From positions 186,001 through 250,000 of the forward strand of contig QUOL01000021.1 of assembly GCA_009761415.1 (NCBI GenBank): a stretch of DNA of 64,000 nt, read 5' to 3'. A program made the position numbers and the translations under genes. Numbering within the stretch: position 1 is the first letter of the stretch; the number at the start of each line of letters is the position of its first letter. The notes beneath the pieces are model-generated. The model was not told where the DNA came from. It worked only from the letters and a program-made list of their open reading frames with translations, and ran no database searches. The stretch is from Sarcomyxa edulis (Eukaryota > Basidiomycota > Agaricomycetes > Agaricales > Mycenaceae). Below are positions 12,206 through 24,392 of this stretch, piece by piece.

Positions 12206-13730
12206 ACCCTCTTGGATCAAATGTGTTCCCAATTTGCGTATGTTTTGCTTTCTCGGGGCTGTACAACAAATACTAACACTGCTGTGATACTTACTCTACT
12301 GATTTCGACTTACTTCGACCAGCCACATCGATATCTCGGGTTAGATGATTGACACCCGTCATAAACGTATGGGTGCCTCTAGAACTTACATGGAGTATCT
12401 CCTCTAGCTCTAACACATTCATATTCATGTGGAAGTGCCTTCTATGTACTTTTGAAGATCTATTGTGCTTTTTGGGAGACTTTCTACGGGCAACTATCGT
12501 GGGATGTTATGATCCAGTTCGACCTGGACAGTCACCAAGTCGGTGCAAGGTTTGTGTCATGTCCCTTCTCGGTACATGTACAATCACTGACATCTCTCCA
12601 GGTTCTGCTTCCAAGTTGATACACGAGCGTCACGGTCTGATGTATGGAAGACGATGGTCCCTCGATCAGAGAAGTAAGCAAGAAGTAAGCGCACTGTGAA
12701 GCACGAAATCGGTCTTGGATCTTGGTCGTTCAAGATCGTCTCAACCATCTAGGTGGAGAAGCGCCCGGAAGAATGAGATGGATCATATATCGAGTCTTTC
12801 TCGTCAACCACTAGCCTCGCAACTTCTCTTACATGCTGCCATCCCAGTGATTCATGAACAGACATCTCTCTGCAACATTGCCATGTACATTAGGAGCTGT
12901 CTCTGTTCCCCGTCGCAGCCCGACTACTGCCACTGGCGTCTTCGTTGCACAACTCCGGACGCTTGAAAGCAGCATTAGTAGCGCTCCCATCCAACGAAAA
13001 TATATGTCAGTCCAGTCTCTAATCTATGTTTTCCTTTAAGATTGACAAATTTCATCTATCTCAATATTTAGCTTACAGGATTCTGAAATTTTCCGCCATC
13101 GGTCTAGCATCGGTATCTGCTTCGAGACAGAACTTTGGGAGTCAGACGACAGTTCAGAAGCTGATTTTTTCTCGCAATGTCAGTGCGAGCAGCTGATGAC
13201 CGGCAAGTCCAAGAATTCACAGTATGCAGTACAAATCGGCTTTTTTCTAGATGTATCCGGCGCCCACTCACATGTTCGTCGACAGATTCTACCCACATTC
13301 GAGCCACATGCCACTGATTCCCTTCCAGGATTCACATATCTATAGCCGGATCTATGTCGTATCCCGTTACACGGCTCAGCTCAGAGCGATGGTCGGACAC
13401 GCATGTAACGCAGGCAGTGTGTCCCCGACTTGTTAGCCTGGAGTGATTTGCCGGTCTTCGATGTCTGGTGGCCATACTGCGTAGCCGATCTTCTTCCGAG
13501 TGGATCGAATAAACCAACGGTAGGAAAATCACTATACTCTGTGTACTCGAAGTCCAAAGTGAGACCTACTATTTTCCTATATACACAGGCCAATCCACTG
13601 GCTGATACTCGAGTAGTTTTGGCACACAGTGACGGGTGTCAGAACACGGCAACCTGCTCTTGATCCTAGAAGAAAGACTCGGAGCTTAGCCTATCTATGC
13701 ACCCACCAAGGGTTCCGACTTTCCACCGAC
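12206..13730 (+). repeat. 1.52 kb repeat, left copy of inverted pair
   Basis: This segment recurs at 29241-30762 in the opposite orientation. It starts at ACCCTCTTGGATCAAATGTG and ends at GGTTCCGACTTTCCACCGAC; outside these limits the copies diverge abruptly. The two copies differ by scattered substitutions and a few short indels. Short open frames are shared by both copies (12349-12699 and 13430-13663 here), but no recognisable transposase, reverse transcriptase or other domain was found. No terminal inverted repeats and no target-site duplication were evident by eye. It is probably a mobile-element-derived or segmental repeat of unknown class. Confidence 0.8.
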
Positions 13731-13927
13731 CAGCAGTGGTCTCACAGCGATGAGGCTCAGGCATCGGGAGCGAAGCGACCTCGAGCCTTTATTGAATTGG
13801 ACTGTACCGCCCCTGTGAACAGGCACACAATTTACAGAATAAATTCAAGAAACCATTTGGAAACCATCAACAAATGACACTGTATATACTAATCAGTACA
13901 GCTATTTCATCTTCCTTGTCCAGAATA

Positions 13928-16693
13928 TCATGGGAGCGCTAAGAAGAGGGGCATCAACTTGGTGAGGTTGGGTGTGCCGACACCTGCATGAGAGTGAGTA
14001 AGTATTTCTTTCTATGTAGATGATCGGACTGTACCTGTCACAGGATCCCAGCCAGTCGTCCTGCGAGAATGCATCAGACATCAGTCTCGTCAGAGATAGG
14101 GAGCTACTTACGCAGTGAATCCAGCAGTTCCTGGATTATAATACAATTATTGACTCAAGGTAGCCATAGTTAGGAAGCATATGCTGCTCACCGCAACCTT
14201 GGTTTCCGCCAGTCACGATATCATTGAAAGCTGTTGCGAACGCAGGAGAATAGATTGCAGGGTTGATGAATCCTGATGATCCCACCAAGAATGAGAAGAA
14301 GGGCTAGGAGTGCGATTAAAACCGCTCAAACGGCGCACCGACTGGACCCTTGCCTGCGGCAATTCGGGCATCGTTGACCAAAGTAATCAAGGACCCAACA
14401 ACTGGGGAAGACGCGGAGGTACCGAACACTAGCTCAAATTCTCCATCGATTCCAATAACGTAGTTGGCGCTTTACTGGGATAAGAATCATATAGGCAGTC
14501 AACGAGACCGATTTAGCGCACCCGTTGGCAGACAGATCTGGATAGCCTCGGACCTGTATAGTATGATGAGACATGTACGTGTATAGCAGGAGTCATGGTG
14601 CTTACGGTTCCACTATTATTGAATTGAGCTGCGGTATATGGAGGAGGATGGGATGTCAAGAAATTGCTGACTGCTCCAGCTTGATAAGAAGGCATAGCGA
14701 ATATCTGGGATATACGATCAGCTTAACTTGTATCGTAAGATCAAGAAAGTGTGTCAGTACGCACATTCGAAAAACCTCCACCACTAAAAATGACCTGCTC
14801 GCATGCCCCTTCAGGATCGTTAACAGTAGACCCTGGGTTAACTTGGGTAGCTCCGACTGAAGTGACGAAAGGGCAAGTTGAAGGGAATTCAGGATTAAAT
14901 CTCGTTCCACGACCAGATTCTGAGCCTGAGGCGGTCAAACAAGCACCACCATTTCCAGCTACACCGTCATCGCCCGAGCTGTAGAAGATAGACGTTCCCA
15001 TCATCCCCAACTTCCCGTACTCGTTGCACTGTCTCGCAGCAGATGCAGCGGTGATGGTCACCTCGTCTTGACTGTAGGAAACCGAAACAGCATTTGGCGG
15101 GGCAACAATTCCGCAGGACTCGGGGCCTGTGAAGATGGAAGGAGTGATCAATGACGGTTTTAGATATCGTGAGGGTTTCTTACCTTTGAAGCCTCCAGGA
15201 GCAGGATCTGGGTATATTCCGTCCTAGGTACGCATGATGAGCGATACAGGTTTCTTTGATATGGACTCAGACAGTACCTGATCAGGATCATCACCTCCCT
15301 CGAATGTGCAGAACGATCCATCGACTGCATCTCTAGAAACCGATTAAAATGTGTGTGAATCTCTCTTATGATCATAAATCTCACAGCCAATTATCAAATC
15401 CGGCACCTGTCGAGGCGGTCCTTTTGATGAATCAAGGAAAAAATGACAACAAGAACAAAATATTCACCTTCAACATCGTCACCAGTTTGAAGAAGGATTA
15501 TAGGCTGAGGGTTTGTGAGACCCATGGCATACTCGAGGTCGAGGTCACTTTCTCCGTTGAAGTCGAAACTTTGGTCGCTCGTCTGAACAATGGCTGATGA
15601 CAGCACAGATAAGTGAACGTTGATGGCATGCAGGACATTATGTTGTAACTAACCTCCATCAATGAGGACGTTTGTAGGCCTCACACCAACAAGATTGGGG
15701 GTGAAGTTCCTGCATTACGAATTAGCTAGATGACCACGAAAAGGGAAGACTTCATGGCGAACGTAAAGAACAGATCTAGGTCGCCAGCCAAAAAGGCCTG
15801 GGGAGTAAATTCCACTAGAAGGTTTCGGGTATATATATATCGGTATAATGATCAAACGACCAAAACACAATGCCACACACCGATTCCGTAACTGTTCTTC
15901 GCCGTAGAGACAGGTGTATAATCCACAGAGTAAAGAGCACGAAGGCAATCCAGAGTGATCTGGGAGTCACAATTATCTAGACTGGGAGTGATGGTGACCT
16001 TCTTGCCATTCGTCTTCGGACCATTCCTAGAAGAGGGTACTCCAAGCCCTCCAAAACGCTTGTGCAGAGGATTCGTAGTCACTCGGTGGTTGAATTGGAC
16101 TGTTGGCTTGATGAGGTCGATGTGTTCACGGATGTGCATGGGAACGGAATAGGAGTGGCAACCTGTGGAATGGATACTAGGATCAGCAGTCAAAACGAAT
16201 GGGAAGAGAAGGGTGCTTCACCAAATTGAGTGGCCCCAGATGGATGACTGTAAACATGATATTCCGTATCCAGCAGGTCCTCCACTTCGGCAGTGGTGGC
16301 ATTGACCTCGATCCACCCTTTGCTCTGCGTAAGTCTCAAACGATCGACGGAGATACCAGCTCCAACCAGCCATTCCTTAACAGCAGTAATGGTTTCGTCA
16401 CTCGGAGCGAATGTCTCCACCACCTTCGCAGGTGAATAATGTTGTCCGTAGGTAGGAGATTCGGGGTGAGAAACGGCCATCAGCATTTCTTCAAGCTTGT
16501 CCAAATTCTGCTGAGTGAGTCCGAAACGCATTGGTAGAACTTTATCGGAGGGGAGTCGACTAGATTTGACCCAATCGACGGGCTCCATAGCACGCTTCTC
16601 GTGTACGACATGGTTGGCGCGAGGAGACTTGGATGGAGCAGCGATAGCCACCCCGATGAGAGTCGTCACTACAAAGGGGAATACGAGACGCAT
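13928..16693 (-). CDS. Sedolisin-family (S53) tripeptidyl peptidase, secreted
   Basis: The gene is heavily spliced on the minus strand. The first exon (16693 to about 16220) begins with a signal peptide (LVFPFVVTTLIGVAIAAP) and a pro-kumamolisin activation domain (MRFGLTQQNLDKLEEML, SPTYGQHYS). The mature region keeps the sedolisin catalytic set: Glu and Asp in GESDLDLEYAM (about 15540), the oxyanion Asp in YSSGDDGVAG (about 14970) and the catalytic Ser in FGTSASSPVV (about 14410). The calcium site FNDIVTGGNQGC (about 14230) and the terminal GWDPVTGVGTPNL are also present. These enzymes release tripeptides from protein N-termini at acid pH outside the cell. The stop codon is at 13928, about 200 bp from the left repeat copy. 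Internal exon limits were only partly traced, but no break was seen. Confidence 0.88.
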
Positions 16694-17530
16694 CGGTAGA
16701 CAGACACCAGAAGCCGAGCTCCGCTGTTAGGACAGAGACGGGGCTACACCGAACACAGTTGAAGAAAAGCGCATTTTATGCGTCTGTGAGTATGATAGGG
16801 ATTCATCAGGACCGCGAGAATAAGTTAATCCGAGCGGAAGTCATCGATAGAGAACCGTACCACGCGGTACTGAGGGTGTGTGTCCTAGAATAAGGTAGGG
16901 CATCTGGAATTGATATCGCTGAGCGTGGATGTTCTTGAGAATACGAAGCTATGATTTGGCTTTGATCAGAAGCAGTCGGCGAAAGCATGGAGGCGTCTAA
17001 GAGACGCTGAAAGGGCGGGCGGGGCTGAAGAGATCTTGCTGCTCACTAGAGAATGGGGATCATTAGGGTATGCGCGTTCAACATGACCTTATCTGAAAAC
17101 CTTGTAGCCATAGAAGGCTTTAGGGCCGACAATACGAAGTATTCATAGACCAACCTGACTTACACCTTTGGGAAAGTTCTCTGGTTGCAATGCAAGTAAC
17201 GATAAGGAAAAGTCAGCAGAGCATAAGGATCGACATCGATATCCCACGATTGATCGGCTGTGAGTGCAAGTACCAGTTCTGATAGATTGCATAGGTTAAC
17301 AGCGGATAGTTGGCGGCGCCGGCCTGTCTGAACCGACAAGATAGCTGACTCACAGAATCTTGAATCATTGATTATCAAAGAAGCGACCCACAAAGAACTA
17401 GGCAGAAAGATAGTATTGTATTTCCCTCGACATCTGCTGAATCAATGTAGTCTCTGAGCAAGCGGAGATTGCGGCGAGGAAGAAATGCGCACCATTAGAA
17501 ATTGCTACATCTATTACTGAATGGTCTGCA
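16694..17530. other. Intergenic, no gene seen
   Basis: About 840 bp between the sedolisin start and the HIS1 stop, both on the minus strand. It should hold the sedolisin promoter and the HIS1 3' UTR. Short frames here have no recognisable content. Confidence 0.5.
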
Positions 17531-18755
17531 CTAGACCCTACAGTTATCCAGACCAAAGATGAGAACATCTTCTGCTCCAATCTTCACGAGTTCGTCCATA
17601 ATCGTCGCAGCCTCCTTCTTTTCTACCATGCTACTCACTGCGACCCAATTCTCCTCCTCGAGGGGACTTATTGTCGGCGCTCTCCGCCCTGGAGTAAGAC
17701 TCGTCGCAGCGTGAAGTTTCTCACGGGGTACGTTGTATTGGCACACGACATATTTGTTGGCGGCTATAACACCGGCAATTCGGTTTGTTATTAGGTCAAT
17801 CAGGGGAGCGAGGTGGGGGTGCTTTAGGACACTGGACTTGATAAGGACAGCTTCCGATTCTAGGACGGTGGCTATGGCGTGTAGGCCTGCAGCGCGCATG
17901 GTGTCGCCGGATTCTAGAGGGGTATGGATATCTATAAGTAGTTCTCATTTATCGAGTGTAGCAACTCACCGACAAGATCAACTGTGTAGAGTTCGATGGT
18001 CAGATCCCAGATCGAGAGGCAGAATGGACCCACTCACCGATCCCGTCCGCCAAGCCAAGAGCACAGGCAGCTTCTACGCTCCCTCCTACGTACTCTATCT
18101 TTGTTTTCTTGTCTGGGCTCAGCTGCAACCTCCCATCGATTGCATCGAAGTATTTCCCAGAAAGGACTTCAAAGCTGGTCACAACACGTTTCCCAGCCAG
18201 GTCATCCACGGTTTTGATCGAGCCGGCCTCTGGAACCTGCACCTGGAGCGCACATTTCCCGAAGCCTAAGCGAAGAGTTTCTGTGACGAGATCCTCCATA
18301 TTGGCCTCGAGGATGACGTCGTGACCTGTGATCCCCAGATCCACATTACCTTTCCCGACGAATGATGGGATGTCTGAGGCAGGGAGGAAGACTCTGTAGG
18401 ACAGGTAAGTCCAATCCGAGCACAACGAATGACATACGCACAAGGCGATGGGATGATTCAGAACCAGACACACATCGAGTCTATTGTGTCTCCGGAATTG
18501 TATATCAGCGCCTGCGAGGTGGTTAGGGCTATACTGACGGGTCAATCTTGAGCTGCTGACCTGCTAGAATAGATATACACTTCTCATGAAGTCTACCTGG
18601 ACAGGGAAAAGTAACTATTTTAGTGTCAATAAATGGATCGACCTATACTGACCTTTCTTCGGAATGGCGAACAAAAGACGACCATCAAGCGAATCGGCGT
18701 CTACTGAACATGTTAGAAGTGGACTTGATACATTGCGAAAGGTATACGCACTCAT
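17531..18755 (-). CDS. HIS1: ATP phosphoribosyltransferase (histidine biosynthesis, step 1)
   Basis: Spliced minus-strand exons match the fungal enzyme along its length: DGRLLFAIPKKG, RLHEKCISILAGADIQF, VFLPASDIPSFVGKGNVDLGITG, KCALQVQVPEAG, GKRVVTSF, VGGSVEAACALGLADGI, DLVESGDTMRAAGL and the C-terminal regulatory domain with TPGRRAPTIS and WVAVSSM. It ends DNCRV, like the yeast protein. It condenses ATP with PRPP, the committed step of histidine synthesis, in the cytosol, and the C-terminal domain normally mediates histidine feedback. The start at 18755 gives a short N-terminus continuous with DGRLLF; an alternative splice from the same ATG would shorten it by about 14 residues. Length is about 300 residues, usual for the family. 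Confidence 0.93.
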
Positions 18756-18839
18756 AATTCTCAGACTCTGCCGAGTTTTGTACACAACCTACAGCGTTAA
18801 GGATATGTTGTCGACTTGTCTAAATTTCGATCTCAAAAT

Positions 18840-18846
18840 TGACTCG
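18840..18846. promoter_or_regulatory. Possible GCRE (TGACTCG) upstream of HIS1
   Basis: A TGACTC core lies about 85 bp upstream of the HIS1 start. It matches the Gcn4/Cpc1 recognition core used in general amino-acid control. It is a short motif and chance occurrence is possible. Confidence 0.3.
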
Positions 18847-19135
18847 ATGAGTACCAAACATGTTCCAAACATCTCTTTTTGGGAATTGGCGATCGATCAA
18901 CGATCGGACAGGTCCCAGCAGGTCACAGTGTGTCACAGATGCGTCACAGCTCGCTAATATGAATCAAATGATTCATATCCTGATTCCGAAAAATGGCAAA
19001 AGACATATTCAACGAGCCTCTGCATTTTGATCCATGGGGTCTGATTCTTGTTTTAAATTTCAAGGCCAATTTCGAGTCCAGTCTCAACGAAGTTTGTGAC
19101 AAGTTTGTGAGCTTCCAAAGCTTTTCATGCTTTTC

Positions 19136-19142
19136 TGACTCA
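19136..19142. promoter_or_regulatory. Possible GCRE (TGACTCA) between HIS1 and the divergent gene
   Basis: A full TGACTCA (Gcn4/AP-1 consensus) lies about 380 bp upstream of HIS1 and about 430 bp upstream of the plus-strand gene. HIS1 is a classical general-control target in ascomycetes. Functional use here is inferred only. Confidence 0.35.
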
Positions 19143-19575
19143 TGCTGACCGCGAGGTTGATACATTAGGGGATATCAAACATATGGGTTCATGGAGCTGT
19201 ATACGAGATACTTGACTTAGGCTTCCATGCATTCCCAATTGTAATCGCCCTACGCCCGACTATGACAGGGTTGTTCTCTTTGTTCAGCTTGAAATACTAC
19301 GATACGACCTACAGAATCAAGCGCCAATGAATCGTAATTTTCTAGCTCGTGCTCGAATCTCAGAGAAGGTGCGGACAAATTGGCTTGCTGTATGTCATCG
19401 TGATCATTCCCAGATTGGCATTCATGTTGTTCACTAAATCTAGGCAGAGCGTAAATCTATTTCTCTTGCATCTTCATCTCAAGCACGTCATGTGATCTAT
19501 TCATCGTTTTTAAGCTTCAAAGGCGCTTAAAGTCCCTCTTATCACACTGTTGGTGATATCTAGATTATAGGCAAA

Positions 19576-20987
19576 ATGTCCGCACACACAAATCAACGCT
19601 CAGCTCGCGGCCGTAGTTATGCACCGCTCACATCTTCTAGGAGCAGTGCCCCGGTTTTCAGACCCTCATACACTCCTTCGTTCGACAGCACGGTCCCATC
19701 CAATTCCTTACCTCCAGATCGTCTCATAGACGAGGGCCTTCTACCTGCCCCGCTACAAACCATCGAAAAACCGCCCATCGACAACAACGATCCCGAAGTG
19801 AAGATAAAAAATGTCGAACTCATTGGGTCTTACAACTGGGCAAAAGGCAGCTCCGCGACTATCATAGTTCCAGGTATATCTGCTCTTCAATGCAATGGTC
19901 GGCTCTATATAAACGACTTTGTCATGTTTCAGGCTCCCCTCCTGAGTGGCAGAATAGGCCTCCTCCTTATACAGTGCCAGCAGACACTGGAATATATTTC
20001 TCAGATCAGAATGGATTCCGAATGCCTTCGTCGACCCTTTTACCCCTCCTTATCGCTGTAGATATGAAGGCGGCGGACCCGGAATCAGACGGTTTTGATT
20101 GGGCGTCCGTTGATTTCGTTACTGATCGTAACGGTCTCAGAAAATTACTACGGTGGATCGATGGAAAAGCGGACAAAGATTTTAGAATCGATACTCAGCT
20201 TGCTGGAGATGGCACCGTGCTATTCAACCGCTGGGACAAACGGACGCGGGAGGAATTCAACGGAAGAACCTACGGTTTCAGCTTCGAAAAGGCCTCCACG
20301 AGACCTGCGCAAGGGTGCGAAAATAGCACTGGTCATCATAGGATCGTCACATACGTGCGTTCAAAAACGCTACTAATTCTGAAAACGCTTATTTGATCTC
20401 TTTTCTAGGATATGAACGGTCTGAAGATGGTCGTAAGGTTCGAAGTGGACGCGTGCATCCCTCCGACAACGACGAGAGCGCGTGTTGGCGTGGACGAACT
20501 TGCCGATACCCTAGCCAGTATCAAGATCTCGCCAAGCGCGAGCGATTCCCCGCATCATAGTACATCACATCATTCAACTTCTCTGAAGGTCATCGAGGGT
20601 GGCACATTCATCCCTCAGTCATCCATTATCGAACTTACCACCCGATCGGAAAAGTGGCTATCGGAATTCGACTGGAAAGAATCGTACCCACAACTATTTC
20701 TATCTCAGACCCCCCACCACTTCCTTGCCGTCCACAAATATGGGAGGTTTCACACTGTCCAGAAACGGAAATTAAATTCACCTGACTTTCAGGATGTGGC
20801 GAATGAGGCGCAAGTCGGTTTGAAAAGGCTCCTTCGCGTATTGAAGTCAATCAAGGAGATTGTGGTGGAAGGTGGGCAACGAGGAAGGTTAACCTTAGTT
20901 TTCCGGGATGGGGAGCTGAAAGTATTCGCGAGGAAAAGTCAGAATAGCTGTTTACCTGATGAGGTCATGCAACGGTTCGATGCCTAA
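19576..20987 (+). CDS. Conserved fungal protein of unknown function
   Basis: Three exons (19576-19873, 19933-20354, 20409-20987) give about 432 residues. Strong family signatures are PEVKIKNVELIGSYNW, TIIVPGSPPEW, IYFSDQNGFRMP, FDWASVDFVTDRNGLRKLLR, FRIDTQLAGDGTVLFNRW, TGHHRIVTYDMNGLKMVVRF and FEVDACIP. I recall homologues widely labelled geranylgeranyl pyrophosphate synthetase in fungal databases. No DDxxD prenyl-synthase motif is present, so I regard that name as a propagated error. The pattern suggests a globular enzyme-like or nucleic-acid-related fold, but the function is not known to me. The N-terminal 60 residues are Ser/Pro-rich. No signal peptide or membrane segment is seen. Confidence 0.8.
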
Positions 20988-23900
20988 AATTGATAGGTCC
21001 TTTTGTGTCTTCTTCTTTGCTTCAATTGCGCGTCTTTCGCTTGTATTAATACCACTCACCTGCAAAATCCATTCTCTAGAACTGTCTTCTCTGGCTCGAT
21101 CCCCCAGTTGCACGGCAATTATGTTTCCTCCAAGTCAGGTCACCACCCGACGTCGACCCTGTCGCGATCTTCGACTCCACATACAAGGCTAAGGTACTCT
21201 TGTATCATATCTCACTACCTCCGACGGTTCGAGCGGTCAGATAACGACATTGTAACTCTGGCCCCGTTTCTTGACTTCGGGGGTTTCCAATGTTCGCATC
21301 GGAGAAATTGAGACGCTCAACTCAAGCACCGACTAAATGTTCCTCGACGCCTAACTTCTATCTTGGAAGTCGTCCCTTCGGGCGTGCTACCGCCTTATCT
21401 TCAGGACTACTTTGCCACGATTGACTCGGAAACAACTGGAAGACTTCGGCTTATGTCGACCTCGGTGGACGACTGTGTAACCCCTTATGTGACCCCTTCC
21501 TTCGTTATCTTGGAGCAGTGGAACCCTGTGGAACCCTGATGTCGAGCTAGATAGCGAGCGTTTCTTGCTGCATAGCTTCACTCTTTGCCACCCCGTTTCA
21601 CCGTCCTCACGTTATGCTGAGATGCTGGAGAAACGGCGGGGGTTCTCACACTACTCAACCCACGACCTCGACTTCCTTGGCACGGGTACTGCTCACTTCT
21701 TGCCCAGGCACATTGATTTCAATATGAATGCGACTATCGAGAGAAACAGTGTGGGACTAACATCGACGAGTGGTGGGCAGGTGAATTGGCTGGTCAATGC
21801 GCTCTAGACCTCTAAGGTTCAGATCAAATATGCATAAGTATGGAAGGCGACGGTGATCAGATACATATATCCTCATGAGTACGTGGAGATTCTTCGGGAT
21901 ATCTGGAAGGCTATTGCGGTCAAAGCTCATGCCGGGTCATCAACGGTCACCCTACACAGCGCGCTTGGAACGAGGCTGACGCCAACTGCAGTAGAGCTGT
22001 TAAAGTATCGTGGCGGGCACAGTGGCGTCTTGGTAATCGAGACGATCACTTTTCGAAGTCTTCTCGAGCTTTGAGTTCATCAATATCAGTCAGACGGAGA
22101 TATCTGGTCGACCTACCTTCACATTCAGAACCCTTCCAAGCTTGAAGTCCTCGGCCACGACTTGATGCACGTTCGAAATTACGGACACTTCTTACATATG
22201 CTTATCCATATGACGACGACGGAGATTGTACACGGAGACGGTTATCCCATCTCCTATGTGTTTATTTGGAAAGATGGTATCTCTTCTTGGTCGAGACTAC
22301 GCCATGGCCACAAGACCTCCGTCCTTTATTAAATAATATGCTCCGGTAGCGAAGTCGCAGAAGATAGTCCCAAGTCACGACTGAAGTAGGGAACAGAAGT
22401 TCAGAAGATAAGCGGCTTTCTGGGTGGGTTTGCTTACCTATCTGCAATCTCACGACGTCGGTCCGCACTCATATGGGGAGGTTTATGTTGTCCGTGGGCT
22501 AGCCAGTCTCACTCCGATGATTGGATGATACAAGAATTCAAGTGAAGGGAGTAATTTCAAGGACATGAGGAATGTTATACTTACTTTCGACTTAGATAAA
22601 CTCAAGAAGACGTCAATGGCAAATGTCGAGAAACAGGCAATACTCATCTGCCTCTATACATATAAGTGCCTAGATCCATCGGAAGATAATGAAATGCGGG
22701 AGGAGATGTGAGATACGTGAGTATCTGGGCAGTGGCTCGCGAGGGGGAGAGCAGCACGATATAGAAATTGCCCGATGGACGGGGTGCCATTATTTTTGCA
22801 TTGGCGGATACGATCAGGCCCATGGAACCAAGATACAAGATTGCAAGCGACGGGGACGGGCATATACTGTCGTCGAGGATAGCACAGTTGAGGCATCATG
22901 TTTTAGGCAAATAAAACAGTGTCCGAAAAGACCCGTGTGGAGTCTCGGGGCATCTGTTGCCGACAATACCACAGAGAAGTAAGATGATTATGGGCGTTAG
23001 TACAGTGTCGCCTACGGAAGGAGTAGATAAACATAACTATAATGGGAACCCGATGAGTGCGCCGTGCGCCGAATATAGCTATTGTCACGGGGAGGATCGG
23101 GTGCGTCAAAAACAATCGATGGATCCTTGTAGGTGGAGCACGTTGACAACGAACGATAAAATGGGCGTCAGAGCAGGTAAACGGAGAGCGAGACTGGCCA
23201 GCGTGGATCGAAGATTCGACTGGAAGAGAGGCATACAAATGGTAATTTTCCGGGGTGAAAATTAGTACGAGTCCAGAAGTCTGGGATGAGAGAAAGATAG
23301 ACGACTTATGGGAGGCACGAGGCAGTCAGGCTCTTGTCAGGAAAATAGCCTATTATGAATTCCAAGCGGCCGGTATTGAGTATGAAGGTCCAGGTCTACA
23401 CACGTCCGTGAGAGTGGAGTGGCTCGTGAGTAACCGCGCAGATCATGCTGCTGGCACCTGCGATGGGGTGGGTAGAAGGACACATATGAAGGTGTAATGT
23501 GTGCGGAGGAAAGGCACGGACAGAAGACGCGATGTCTACTATAGCTCATGGCTTAGATGTCAGCCCAAGAATTTGGCAAATGAAAATCGCATGCACCTGC
23601 AGAGCAGAAGTGAGAATACCGCAGAGCGTTTATACCATCGATACAAGATAAACGAGGGTACTGCCTGTTAAAACCTCGGTGAGTAAAAGGTTTCGTGACT
23701 GCCCTCACTGGGTTCATGAACACAAGTTCCTTTCTTCTGACAAGAAGAGGCTAACACTCTAGAAAGCCGATAGAATACAAATGGCAAGTCATCCCCAGAG
23801 TTCCGCTCCTGACGGGATGCTAGAGGAGACGCAGGCCACTAGCTCAGAAGCATGCATAAACGATTCTAAAGGTATACGTTTGGGTGGCATGCTTGATTAG

Positions 23901-24392
23901 CAACAGTGAGTGGGAAGTGAGGCGAAAGCACGCGGAGCGCGGGCGTACCTTGCTTTTCGGGGAGTTGTCGGGAGGAAGATAAGAAGGTGGCAATGCCTGG
24001 CTCTCCGAGAACCATTTCGAGAGAATGTTGATTAACAAGATGCAGAATCTAGATAGATACATGTATAAAAAAAGATGGCATTCAGACACACCCACAGCGA
24101 AGTAGACCCCGTTTTTTTCATTGAAAAAAGAGAGACGCTGGTGCTTCGCCGACATGTGCGATAGGTTTGAATAGTGATTGGGCCTGGAATAAACAAGTTC
24201 CCAAGGGATTAGTAGGACTGTTTCTGTATAAAAGCCAGAGACATGGTAGGTCAGGCTAACCAGAAGTCACGACTCAAAAATTCGCACGGCAGAACGCGCA
24301 TTACGCGGCCTGTCTCTTGCGTTCACTCCTCTTCATCGAACACTATCCTCCATCCCTCCGTCCTGTCTAAGTATCGTATATTTACGCAGTAA
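20988..24392. other. Gene-poor 3.4 kb stretch, possible decayed coding remnants
   Basis: No intact gene is supported. Between 21080 and 22260 short plus-strand frames look protein-like (for example EYVEILRDIWKAIAVKAH near 21880 and PSKLEVLGHDLMHVRNYGH near 22135) but are interrupted by stops and change frame, which suggests a decayed gene of unknown family. From 22300 to 24200 nothing coherent is visible on either strand. The last 250 bp should contain the PRE7 promoter. Confidence 0.45.

Larger units (their letters stand above)
18756..19575. other. Divergent promoter region HIS1 / conserved gene
   Basis: About 820 bp between two divergently transcribed genes. Apart from the two TGACTC-type motifs listed separately, I see no coding sequence or structured element. 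Confidence 0.5.

Noticed and set aside
23985..23993. PACE-like proteasome element (GGTGGCAAT) upstream of PRE7
   Set aside because: One mismatch to GGTGGCAAA, about 400 bp from the start, and Rpn4 control is not established in basidiomycetes.
23844..24155. Possible minus-strand gene upstream of PRE7
   Set aside because: Open frame and splice-like sites exist, but there is no recognisable domain and no consistent exon chain.
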